From NCBI GenBank assembly GCA_020404485.1, contig DYDT01000026.1, forward strand, positions 1-22,803: a stretch of 22,803 bases of DNA. The letters are read 5' to 3'. A model generated the notes under the pieces. The model searched no databases. It had not been told where the DNA came from and worked only from the letters and a program-made list of their open reading frames with translations. Each line of letters begins with the position of its first letter. Position 1 is the first letter of the stretch. The translations under genes and the position numbers were made by a program. The stretch comes from Rickettsia endosymbiont of Diachasma alloeum. GTDB taxonomy: Bacteria; Pseudomonadota; Alphaproteobacteria; Rickettsiales; Rickettsiaceae. This document shows, piece after piece, positions 7,568-14,769 of this stretch.

Positions 7568-8314
7568 TTATTTCACAAACACCAAATCATTATTTGATGA
7601 ATCTTTAGAGCTATATTTATAATCTAGATATGAAAATTCTTTAAGTAATTCAGGGGAGTCGATTAAATTATTGGCAATAACATTTATCATATTTCCACGA
7701 GCTTTTTTAGCATTTATTCCAATAGTTGCTAACTTACCATTTCTATTTTCTTTAAAATAAATATTAATTATAGGATATTTTAACTTATCCTGATTTATCA
7801 CAGATGAATATTCCTGTGATGCAAGATTGAGCAAATATTTATGTTTATGATGCTCAAGTGTCTGATTAATATAGTTTGTTATCTCATCTTGCCAAAATTT
7901 ACTTAAGTTATTTATTTCATTTAGCTTTGTTGCCATCTCAAGCCTATAAGGTTTGATAGCATCGAGCGGCTTTAAAGCTCCATATAGTCCCGATATGATA
8001 AGCAAATGCGACTGTAAAAAATTTACTGCATCTTCGCTTAAATTTTCTGATTGTATGTTGTTAAAAACATCACCTGCATAAGCAAAAATGGCTGCTTTGC
8101 CATCTTGCTTCTCAAAATTCTGAAATCTTTCTTTATTTAAATGTACCAATTTCTCACTTGTATCCATAGTTTTAGATAGCTGAGCTTCAGAATAATTTTT
8201 AACTATAGCAAGTAGTTGATTTGTTATCTCTGGAAAAAAAGGGGAGGTTAGCTCCCCTTTAAAAGCTATTGGCTCAAAATTAAGAGTTTTAGCGGATGAG
8301 ATAATAGTAAGCAT
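7568..8314 (-). CDS. yaaA: Peroxide stress protein YaaA (DUF328/UPF0246)
   Basis: A 248-residue cytoplasmic protein. The N-terminus MLTIISSAKTLNF matches the family start (ML.IISPAKTL). Further conserved blocks are SGLYGALKPLDAIKPYRLEM (about 113-132), NLASQEYSSVI (about 163-173) and the late K.ARG.M motif. In E. coli, YaaA lowers free intracellular iron and limits oxidative DNA damage under peroxide stress; the same role is assumed here. Length is near the usual 250-260 residues. Its start codon overlaps the stop of the upstream small lipoprotein gene by one base (TAATG), so the two are probably cotranscribed and translationally coupled from the promoter at 8536-8564. An RPE lies immediately downstream. 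Confidence 0.93.
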   Translation of the reverse strand: MLTIISSAKTLNFEPIAFKGELTSPFFPEITNQLLAIVKNYSEAQLSKTMDTSEKLVHLNKERFQNFEKQDGKAAIFAYAGDVFNNIQSENLSEDAVNFLQSHLLIISGLYGALKPLDAIKPYRLEMATKLNEINNLSKFWQDEITNYINQTLEHHKHKYLLNLASQEYSSVINQDKLKYPIINIYFKENRNGKLATIGINAKKARGNMINVIANNLIDSPELLKEFSYLDYKYSSKDSSNNDLVFVK

Positions 8315-8505
8315 TATCTAGGAGCTGGAGGATTTGGTAATGTTGAAACAGTACTAGCAATATTTCTATTAGTATCATTGACTGTTCTCATGATAGCATA
8401 GCTTGGGTCTCCATCAGCTTGCACTACTTCTTTTGACTTGGTGGTTTTTTGATTAGCACAACCAATTAAAGCAAAAGCGGTAAATAAAATTACTAAATAT
8501 TTCAT
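8314..8505 (-). CDS. Small lipoprotein coupled to yaaA
   Basis: A 63-residue protein with lipoprotein signal MKYLVILFTAFALIGCANQ: lysine at 2, hydrophobic core 3-13 and lipobox LIGC with Cys16. The mature peptide is about 48 residues, polar, and ends in a proline-rich tail (LPNPPAPR). AAGGA lies 8 bases upstream of the ATG and is the best ribosome site in this region. A well-placed promoter is found 24 bases upstream. The stop codon overlaps the yaaA start. The signal, ribosome site and promoter together make this a real gene despite its length. No family is recognised; an envelope role is likely, and any link to peroxide stress is only inferred from the operon. Confidence 0.72.
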   Translation of the reverse strand: MKYLVILFTAFALIGCANQKTTKSKEVVQADGDPSYAIMRTVNDTNRNIASTVSTLPNPPAPR

Positions 8506-8535
8506 AATAAAATCCTTTTTATAAATTTCTTATTT

Positions 8536-8564
8536 AAGATAATGGCTTATGGTGATCATGTCAA
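8536..8564 (-). promoter_or_regulatory. Sigma-70-type promoter for the small lipoprotein-yaaA operon
   Basis: Read on the minus strand, the -35 is TTGACA (8564-8559), the spacer is 17 bp and the -10 is TATCTT (8541-8536). Transcription would start near 8529, giving a leader of about 24 bases. The -35 is a perfect consensus and lies back to back with a second TTGACA on the plus strand. Confidence 0.6.
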
Positions 8565-8568
8565 GCTA

Positions 8569-8597
8569 TTGACATAATATTAAAATTCTGTTAATAC
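8569..8597 (+). promoter_or_regulatory. Possible promoter for the ABC transporter operon
   Basis: TTGACA (8569-8574), 17-bp spacer, then TAATAC (8592-8597) preceded by TG (extended -10 form). The -35 is perfect but the -10 is poor. It would leave a leader of about 150 bases, with short stems such as TAAGTA (around 8676) with TACTTA (around 8715), before the substrate-binding protein gene. Confidence 0.4.
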
Positions 8598-8752
8598 CTA
8601 GTATACAATAATATTAGATAATTATTTATGATATCTTTGAAAGTTATTAATTTAGTAAAAAGTTGGCGTTGGCGTAAGTAACATTTTTACGTTATGGGTT
8701 TACCATGCCCTCGCTACTTAATTATTAAACTATAACTTATAAGGATATTAAA

Positions 8753-9667
8753 ATGCCATCCCTCAATATTTTCTTAAGAGCTTTCACTCTTTTATTTTCT
8801 TTATTTTTCACTTTATCAGTTCATGCAACTCAAAAAAATGTTGTGATTATTGTTCCTCTTGAACATGAAGCAATGAAACAAATTGTTTCAGGTATTGAAG
8901 AAGTCCTTAGCAGTATAGAAGCAAAAATTATAGTCAAAAATGCTCATACTGATTCTAATATTTTGCTTGCTATTATAAATCAGATGAAAGAACAGGATAT
9001 TGATGTAGTAATTCCAATTGGTACTACTGCTTGTCAAACTGTAATTTCTCATATAAAAAATAAACCGATTGTTTGTGCGGCAGCTAAAATAGATAATAAC
9101 AAACTTCCAATGATTACCGGTGCTAATGATGAAATAAAAATTACCGATATTATAGGTAAATTACCTTTTTTGCAAAATATTACCTTAATTTATAGCAATA
9201 GCGAAAAGGTTATGCCGGAAGTGGAGGAAATGAAAAATTATGCAAAGAAAAATAATATTTCGTTAAGTCTTAAAATGGTACAGAATTTGAATAACTTGCC
9301 GATAGCAGTAAAAAATGCTCCGGAAAATACGCAGTGTTTTATAATTTTAAAAGATCATTTGATAGTTAGCGGTATAAATATCTTGATGCATGAAGCGTTT
9401 AAACGCAGCATTCCTATTATTGCTTCGGATGAGGGATCAGTGATTAGCGGTGCAACTATTGCAGTGGGAGTACAAGAGAAAGATATAGGCTTAAAAGCAG
9501 GTGATCAAGCAAAGCAGATTCTGCAAGGAACAGCACCTAAAGATATCCCTTTTCAAAATATGGAGGAGCTAACTTTATTCATTAATCTTAGATCCTTTAT
9601 TAAACAAACAATTCTTACCGAGGAAAATTTACTTAACTTGCCTTTCATTAAAAAAGAACTGGAGTAG
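8753..9667 (+). CDS. ABC importer substrate-binding protein (PF04392, TrpX-like)
   Basis: A 304-residue periplasmic binding protein. It has a cleavable signal peptide (hydrophobic core about 7-21, cleavage probably after VHA25). The mature protein starts VVIIVPLEHEAMKQIVSGIEE and alternates sheet and helix as in type-1 periplasmic binding folds. DVVIPIGTTACQTV (about 84-97) and SGATIAVGVQEKDIGLKAG (about 233-251) are characteristic of the ABC_sub_bind family, which includes TrpX of the tryptophan importer. TAAGGA lies 6 bases before the ATG. It is followed after 4 bp by the permease. The family's substrates are often unknown; an amino acid such as tryptophan is plausible for an auxotrophic intracellular organism, but this is inference. 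Confidence 0.87.
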   Translation: MPSLNIFLRAFTLLFSLFFTLSVHATQKNVVIIVPLEHEAMKQIVSGIEEVLSSIEAKIIVKNAHTDSNILLAIINQMKEQDIDVVIPIGTTACQTVISHIKNKPIVCAAAKIDNNKLPMITGANDEIKITDIIGKLPFLQNITLIYSNSEKVMPEVEEMKNYAKKNNISLSLKMVQNLNNLPIAVKNAPENTQCFIILKDHLIVSGINILMHEAFKRSIPIIASDEGSVISGATIAVGVQEKDIGLKAGDQAKQILQGTAPKDIPFQNMEELTLFINLRSFIKQTILTEENLLNLPFIKKELE

Positions 9668-9671
9668 TAAG

Positions 9672-10511
9672 ATGAATCTTTTAATTACTGCTCTAGAGCA
9701 ATCCTTGATAATGCTGCCGCTTATTTTGGGCATGTATATCAGCTATAGGATTTTGAAAATTACCGATTTAACTGTAGATGGTACTTATGTCCTTGGTGCA
9801 GCAGTATTTGCTAAAAGCATTGCATTAGGGCTATTTCCGGCAATGATACTTGCTATAACAGCAGGAGGAATTATCGGCAGCATAGTTAGTTTTATGCAAA
9901 AGAATAATCGCATTAACGGGCTCATAGCCGGCATACTTGCAAGTTTTATGCTTTATTCCGTTAATTTAAAAATTATGCAGCGTCCTAATATCTCAATTCT
10001 CGGCATGCCGAGCTTGCTTGCTTTATTTAATACCGAAAACTGGTTATTACCTTTGATCATACTAAACATTATTGTGATATTTGCGGTAATAATTTTACTA
10101 AAAAAACAATTAGGTTTGATGCTTAGAGCATTTGGTTTTAATAAAGATTTACTGATTACTTTAGGAAAACCTGCTGAAGTTTATCGCACGGTTGGGCTTA
10201 GTATTAGCAACGCTTTAGCCTCTTTGACGGGCAGTATATCGGCACAAGTAAACGGTTTTGCTGATATTAATATGGGTTTCGGGGTTGCACTTGTTGGCAT
10301 CGGTGCGATCGTTATAGGGCGTCATATCTTAATTCGTAATAATAGCTTTAATACTGTTAAAGAAATATTTTCCTGTTTTATAGGTATATTATTTTACTTC
10401 ATAACTTTAAGTATTTTACTCCGTATCGGTATTGATCCCATAAATCTTAAGCTTATTTTGGGGATTGTGTTGTTTATTTCCTTAAGTTCTATGAAGCGGG
10501 AGGCAGCATGA
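9672..10511 (+). CDS. ABC importer permease (BPD_transp_2 type)
   Basis: A 279-residue inner-membrane protein with about eight hydrophobic segments. The motif LKITDLTVDGTYVLGAAVFA (about 28-47) is the start of the permease family that works with PF04392 binding proteins. A further block is GFADINMGFGVALVGIGAIVIG (about 194-215), the conserved loop that contacts the ATPase. It lies 4 bp after the binding-protein stop and overlaps the ATPase start by 4 bp (ATGA), so the three genes form one operon with translational coupling. Presumed to act as a homodimer. No oddities. Confidence 0.9.
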   Translation: MNLLITALEQSLIMLPLILGMYISYRILKITDLTVDGTYVLGAAVFAKSIALGLFPAMILAITAGGIIGSIVSFMQKNNRINGLIAGILASFMLYSVNLKIMQRPNISILGMPSLLALFNTENWLLPLIILNIIVIFAVIILLKKQLGLMLRAFGFNKDLLITLGKPAEVYRTVGLSISNALASLTGSISAQVNGFADINMGFGVALVGIGAIVIGRHILIRNNSFNTVKEIFSCFIGILFYFITLSILLRIGIDPINLKLILGIVLFISLSSMKREAA

Positions 10512-11260
10512 AACCTTATTTATATGCAGAAAAAATCCAATTTAAGGTAAAAGAGCGTAACGAGCCGATAATATCGGAAACTACTTTAAATATTGACGAA
10601 GAAGAGTTTGTTGTAGTGCTTGGCACTAACGGCAGCGGTAAATCTACTTTAATCAAAATTTTAGCTAGTTATTTGAAGCCGACTAGCGGGCGAGTGTTTT
10701 TAGATCAAGTACGAATTGATAAATTACCGCAATCGCAAAAAGCTAATATGTTGCTAACTATAACCCAAAAAGCAGAAGATAGATTATTTTTGGAGTTAAC
10801 ATTAGAAGAAAATATTACTTTATGGGAAAGCCGCTTTCCAGCAAATGAGCGTAAAACTAATAAGGAAGTGTTAGAACTCACCGGCTTATCTAAAAGATTT
10901 TTATCACGCTTGACACAGCCGCTTAGTAATTTTTCCGGTGGGGAGAAACAACTTATATTATTGGCACTAGCTATTTCTCATCCGCCTAAAATATTATTTC
11001 TAGATGAACATACTGCAAGCCTTGACCCTAAAGCTTCGCATGAGGTCATGAAAAAAACGGCAGAGATTATTGATGAATATAAAATAACTGCCGTAATGAT
11101 CACACATAATTTGGAAGATGCTGTAAATTACGGAACAAGACTTATAGTTTTAGATGGTGGTAAGGTAGCACAAGACTACCTAAAACCATCGGCTTTTTCT
11201 ATGAGAGAATTGAAAAAGATATTAGGGATGAAAGTTTATAATGAAGATTCTTTAGGATAA
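10508..11260 (+). CDS. ABC importer ATP-binding protein
   Basis: A 250-residue cytoplasmic ATPase that drives the importer encoded just upstream. All nucleotide-binding motifs are intact: Walker A GTNGSGKST (39-47), Q-loop around TQKAED (86-91), signature FSGGE (142-146), Walker B ILFLDE (162-167), D-loop SLD (171-173) and H-loop H200 in MITHN. Length fits a single-domain ATPase. The start overlaps the permease stop (ATGA). The 3' end runs 25 bp into the convergent dsbB gene, so there is no room for a terminator between them. Confidence 0.94.
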   Translation: MKPYLYAEKIQFKVKERNEPIISETTLNIDEEEFVVVLGTNGSGKSTLIKILASYLKPTSGRVFLDQVRIDKLPQSQKANMLLTITQKAEDRLFLELTLEENITLWESRFPANERKTNKEVLELTGLSKRFLSRLTQPLSNFSGGEKQLILLALAISHPPKILFLDEHTASLDPKASHEVMKKTAEIIDEYKITAVMITHNLEDAVNYGTRLIVLDGGKVAQDYLKPSAFSMRELKKILGMKVYNEDSLG

Positions 11261-11757
11261 AGCCAAACTATTAATAATCCGATTAAAAGACCAAGGTTTA
11301 AGAGTAGATTATACTCGGTCATAGAAATACCAAGGAGTTTAATTGCCGGTTTGGTGCAGGAAGTTATTGGCTGTGAATAGAGCATCTGTCTAATATGCTC
11401 GACAGATAAGCCTTTTGGGAAGCGAATCATGGACGAACAAAGGCTGCTTGGTTGAACTATGCCTCGCTCTACCATACTATGATAGGTTGATAATATGCAG
11501 GAGCTAAAAATTGTTAAGAAAATAAATATTAAAGTGTATTTGCTTAATTGCCTGATAATTAAAGCAGTTAGGCAAATTTTTATTAATGTTAAATAAGGAA
11601 ATCTTTCATAAACACATAAAGGGCAGGGGGCGTAATGTAGTATATACTCAGCAAAATAAGCAGTAGCAAGAGCTGTTATAGAAATTGCAATTAAGCCTAT
11701 ATGCAGCATTTTATAGCTGTCTTTTCTTATGTAGTTTATAATGGTACTAAATGGCAT
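11236..11757 (-). CDS. dsbB: Disulfide bond formation protein, DsbB family
   Basis: A 173-residue inner-membrane protein with four hydrophobic segments (about 17-37, 55-71, 74-93 and 149-166). The first periplasmic loop carries CPLC (C45-C48) in APCPLCVYERFPY, the quinone-linked redox pair. The second loop carries C107 and C134, matching the pair that exchanges with DsbA; C107 is followed by C-terminal loop residues as in DsbB. Role: reoxidise DsbA and pass electrons to quinone. Two starts are possible, M1 and M17 (11709); the longer form adds a charged N-terminus typical of DsbB and is kept. Its 3' end overlaps the ABC ATPase gene by 25 bp, tail to tail. Confidence 0.88.
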   Translation of the reverse strand: MPFSTIINYIRKDSYKMLHIGLIAISITALATAYFAEYILHYAPCPLCVYERFPYLTLIKICLTALIIRQLSKYTLIFIFLTIFSSCILSTYHSMVERGIVQPSSLCSSMIRFPKGLSVEHIRQMLYSQPITSCTKPAIKLLGISMTEYNLLLNLGLLIGLLIVWLYPKESSL

Positions 11758-11796
11758 AAGTTTTATTATTAGTTCTTATTACTGACAATTGCTAGA

Positions 11797-11908
11797 ATGT
11801 CATTCCCGCAAAGGCAAGAATTCAGAAAAAAATTAGATAAATACTTAAAATTAAAGTTCGATTTTATCTCGCTTTATGCTGGATTCCCGCCGTTGCTAAG
11901 AATGACAT
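11797..11908. repeat. RPE-type palindromic element, third copy of the ATGTCATTC family
   Basis: Ends ATGTCATTC (11797-11805) and GAATGACAT (11900-11908) are perfect complements. The interior (AAAATTAAAG, TATCTCGCTTTATGCTGGAT) matches the cores of 2665-2789 and, reversed, 19438-19557, with more substitutions. It occupies most of the gap of about 295 bases between divergent dsbB and lysS. The remaining part (11909-12052) is AT-rich and must contain the lysS promoter; I could not choose a convincing one. Confidence 0.75.
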
Positions 11909-12052
11909 AAGAGTCATACAGGTAATGCCGAACTACACTCGCAATGATGTTATTTTATCGTTTAAAATTACAAAAACTTCAAGTGATATTTTACAATTAG
12001 CTAAATATAGTATATTGTCACTGATAATTAATTACAAGTGTAAGAAAAATAA

Positions 12053-13621
12053 ATGTCAGAAATTTGGGAAGATGCAATCAAATCAAAAGCTTGGCCTTTT
12101 GAAGAAGCTAAAAAAATACTAGATAGTTTAAACGGCAAGCCACCTGAAAAAGGTTATGTATTGTTTGAAACCGGTTATGGTCCATCAGGATTGCCACATA
12201 TTGGGACTTTCGGTGAAAATGCTCGTATGGTAATGGTGCAGAAAGCGTTTGAGCAATTATCTGACATTCCGACTAAACTAATATGCTTTTCTGATGATAT
12301 GGATGGCTTGCGTAAAGTGCCAAGTAATATCCCAAATCCTGAAATGGTAGGGCAGTATATGGATATGCCGCTAACCTCTATCCCTGATCCTTTCGGTGAA
12401 TGTGAGAGCTACGGGCATTATATGAACGCAAAACTTCGCTCATTCCTTGATAAATTCGGCTTTAAATATGAATTTTATAGCAGTACGGAAATGTATAAAG
12501 CCGGAATGTTTGATGAAATGCTGATAAAAGTGCTTGAAAAATATGACGAGATAATGGAGCTGATGCTGCCGACTTTTAGAGAAGAGAGGAAAGCTACCTA
12601 TTCACCTTTTATGCCTATTTGTCCGAAAACTGGTAAAGTGTTGCAAGTACCTATACATAAATGGGATGCAAAACTTGGTACAATAACTTATAAAGATGAA
12701 AACGGTAAGACAATAGAAGTGCCGGTAATAAAAGGGCATTGTAAATTGCAATGGAAGCCGGATTTCGGTATGCGTTGGGTAGCCCTGAAAGTTGATTATG
12801 AAATGTACGGCAAAGATCACTTAGCAAATGGTAGACTTTACTCTGAGATTTGTCGAATTTTAGGTGGAAAGCCGCCAGTGCAGCTATGTTATGAGTTATT
12901 TTTAGACAAAAATGGTGAGAAAATATCGAAGTCAAAAGGTAATAGTATTAGTGTTGATGATTGGCTTAAATATGCCCCTGTTGAAAGTATGGCTTTATTC
13001 ATGTATCAAAACCCTACTAGAGCTAAAAGGTTATTTTTCGATGTAATTCCTAAAAATGTTGATGAATATATTACCTTTAATCAAAAATATCATTTAGAAG
13101 AAGATAGATCAAAGCGTTTTGCAAATCCCGTTTATCATATTCATCATGGAAATGTACCAAAAATTGAGACTTTTGGTATTACTTACTCGCTATTATTAAA
13201 TCTAACTTCTGTGTGTAATCCATCCGATAAATCGGTACTTTGGGGTTTTATTAGCAGAGATGAACCAAAAGCTACACCAGATAATAGTCCTTATCTTGAC
13301 CATTTAGCAGAATTTGCTATAAGATATTATAATGATTTTGTTAAAGCACATAAATCATATTTAGCTCCGTCTGAAAAGCATAAAGCTATTTTGCAAGATA
13401 TTTTAGATATGCTAAAAAGCTTGCCTGAGCAAATAGAATCGGAAAGTATCCAAAAAGGAATTTATGACATCGGAATGAAAGCAGGATATGAAAATTTGCG
13501 TGATTATTTCAAAGATTTATACCAAATATTACTTGGGCAAAGCGATGGTCCAAGGCTTGGCACTTTCATAAAACTTTATGGTATAAATGAAACTATGAAG
13601 TTGATTGAAGAGAAGTTGTAA
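12053..13621 (+). CDS. lysS: Lysine--tRNA ligase, class I type
   Basis: A 522-residue cytoplasmic enzyme that charges tRNA-Lys. It belongs to the class I (archaeal-type) LysRS family, not the class II enzyme of most bacteria. The HIGH-like signature is PHIGTFGE (48-55) and the KMSKS-like loop is KISKSKG (290-296), in the expected order on a Rossmann fold. The segment [10 protein letters not shown] (81-90) is also typical of the family. Class I LysRS is known in Rickettsia and several other alphaproteobacteria. Length is normal. An ATG at 12053 directly precedes the conserved N-terminal helix. It follows an RPE-containing gap and is itself followed by a large hairpin at 13634-13704 that could act on its mRNA end. 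Confidence 0.95.
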   Translation: MSEIWEDAIKSKAWPFEEAKKILDSLNGKPPEKGYVLFETGYGPSGLPHIGTFGENARMVMVQKAFEQLSDIPTKLICFSDDMDGLRKVPSNIPNPEMVGQYMDMPLTSIPDPFGECESYGHYMNAKLRSFLDKFGFKYEFYSSTEMYKAGMFDEMLIKVLEKYDEIMELMLPTFREERKATYSPFMPICPKTGKVLQVPIHKWDAKLGTITYKDENGKTIEVPVIKGHCKLQWKPDFGMRWVALKVDYEMYGKDHLANGRLYSEICRILGGKPPVQLCYELFLDKNGEKISKSKGNSISVDDWLKYAPVESMALFMYQNPTRAKRLFFDVIPKNVDEYITFNQKYHLEEDRSKRFANPVYHIHHGNVPKIETFGITYSLLLNLTSVCNPSDKSVLWGFISRDEPKATPDNSPYLDHLAEFAIRYYNDFVKAHKSYLAPSEKHKAILQDILDMLKSLPEQIESESIQKGIYDIGMKAGYENLRDYFKDLYQILLGQSDGPRLGTFIKLYGINETMKLIEEKL

Positions 13622-13633
13622 AGGGTAATTTTT

Positions 13634-13704
13634 GTCATACCGCGACTTGATCGCGGTATCTAAAACTAACTTATAAAGATACCGCGATCAAGTCGCGGTA
13701 TGAC
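13634..13704. repeat. Perfect 28-bp inverted repeat between lysS and the AEC carrier
   Basis: Arms 13634-13661 and 13677-13704 are perfect complements with a 15-base loop; each arm itself contains ACCGCGA.TTGATCGCGGT, a nested palindrome. The unit GTCATACCGCGA...TCGCGGTAT is GC-rich against an AT-rich background. It begins 12 bp after the lysS stop and ends 11 bp before the next start codon, so it may terminate lysS transcripts and mask the ribosome site of the carrier gene. Confidence 0.85.
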
Positions 13705-13715
13705 CTCAAAAATGA

Positions 13716-14648
13716 ATGAATGATATTTTTTGCAGTACGTTGCCGATTTTTTTAATTACCTTACTTGGTAGTATTATAAAAAATAAATGGCTAACTTCAG
13801 AAGAATTTTGGCGTGGTATTGAGAAATTATCCTATTTTGTATTATTTCCTGCAATGCTTTTTAACTATATCTCTACAGCTGATTTAAGCGTTGCTTCAAT
13901 AATCAAGTTAGTAATCGCTCTTATTATTTCTACACTTCTTATTACCTTAGGTCTAATAATTTATCAAAGAAAATATAATATTGATAAAATAGAATTCACT
14001 TCTATTTTTCAAGGATCAATTCGTTATAATAGCTACATTTTTTTTGGAGCAGCGAGTCCCTTACTTGGTCCTAGCGCTCTTTCTATTGTCGCTGTTATTT
14101 CTTCTTATATGATTATCATCACAAATATTTTATCGGTAATGATTTTTGCATATTACGTTCCTGATAAGTCTGTCACTACCACTATTAGAACAAGTTTGGT
14201 TTTAATGATCAAGCTAATCATACGCAACCCGCTTATTATTGCCAGCCTAGTAGGGTTTGTTTTTAATTATTTAAATCTTGAACTACATTTAGGTCTTAAG
14301 AAAACTTTAGATAGCCTTTCTAACGCTGCTTTAGCAATTGGTATGTTAAATGTTGGGGCAGGGCTTAATTTTACTATTAGGCAAGAGCTTTTACATAGCA
14401 TAGTATTTACAAGTTTTCTTAAGTTAATTGCTTTTCCGTTAGTGAGTGTAGTAATACTGTGGATGATGTCAATTAGTGGAATAGATAGATCGGTAGGGAT
14501 ATTATATAGCTCACTGCCATGTGCAAGCACTGCTTATGTTTTATCACGTCAGCTTGGCGGTGACCCTGATTCGATGGCATCGATTATAACATTTACAACT
14601 TTCTTCTCGGTAATTACTATATCGATTATTATGTATTTAGTAGGATGA
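13716..14648 (+). CDS. AEC-family (auxin efflux carrier type) membrane transporter
   Basis: A 310-residue inner-membrane protein with about ten hydrophobic segments in two halves. Family landmarks are FVLFPAMLFNYIST (about 42-55), FQGSIRYNSYIFFGAA (about 101-116), the central LIIRNPLIIASLVGF (about 167-181) and SSLPCASTAYVLSRQLGGD (about 264-282). Bacterial AEC members include malate and malonate carriers (MleP, MdcF types). The next gene is malic enzyme, so uptake or exchange of malate or a related dicarboxylate is an attractive but unproven role. ATG 13716 lies 11 bp after a large palindrome and has no visible Shine-Dalgarno sequence, suggesting the repeat replaced the original leader. Confidence 0.85.
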   Translation: MNDIFCSTLPIFLITLLGSIIKNKWLTSEEFWRGIEKLSYFVLFPAMLFNYISTADLSVASIIKLVIALIISTLLITLGLIIYQRKYNIDKIEFTSIFQGSIRYNSYIFFGAASPLLGPSALSIVAVISSYMIIITNILSVMIFAYYVPDKSVTTTIRTSLVLMIKLIIRNPLIIASLVGFVFNYLNLELHLGLKKTLDSLSNAALAIGMLNVGAGLNFTIRQELLHSIVFTSFLKLIAFPLVSVVILWMMSISGIDRSVGILYSSLPCASTAYVLSRQLGGDPDSMASIITFTTFFSVITISIIMYLVG

Positions 14649-14650
14649 GC

Positions 14651-14736
14651 GTCATTGCGAGAAGCGTAGCGACGAAGCAATCTCAGGATGCTTAACGAGA
14701 TTGCCGCGTCGATGTTACGCATCTCCTCGCAATGAC
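14651..14736. repeat. RPE-type palindrome (GTCATTGCGAG family)
   Basis: Outer arms GTCATTGCGAG (14651-14661) and CTCGCAATGAC (14726-14736) and inner arms GCAATCTC (14677-14684) and GAGATTGC (14697-14704) are perfect complements. It is the same family as 1618-1703. It starts 2 bp after the AEC carrier stop codon and ends 33 bp before maeB. Confidence 0.8.
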
Positions 14737-14769
14737 AAAATTAATAAATAAAACAGGAATATCTAAAAA

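Noticed and set aside
11925..12122. 65-codon plus-strand reading frame upstream of lysS
   Set aside because: It overlaps the conserved N-terminus of lysS in another frame, starts at the edge of a repeat and encodes low-complexity Lys/Ser-rich sequence.
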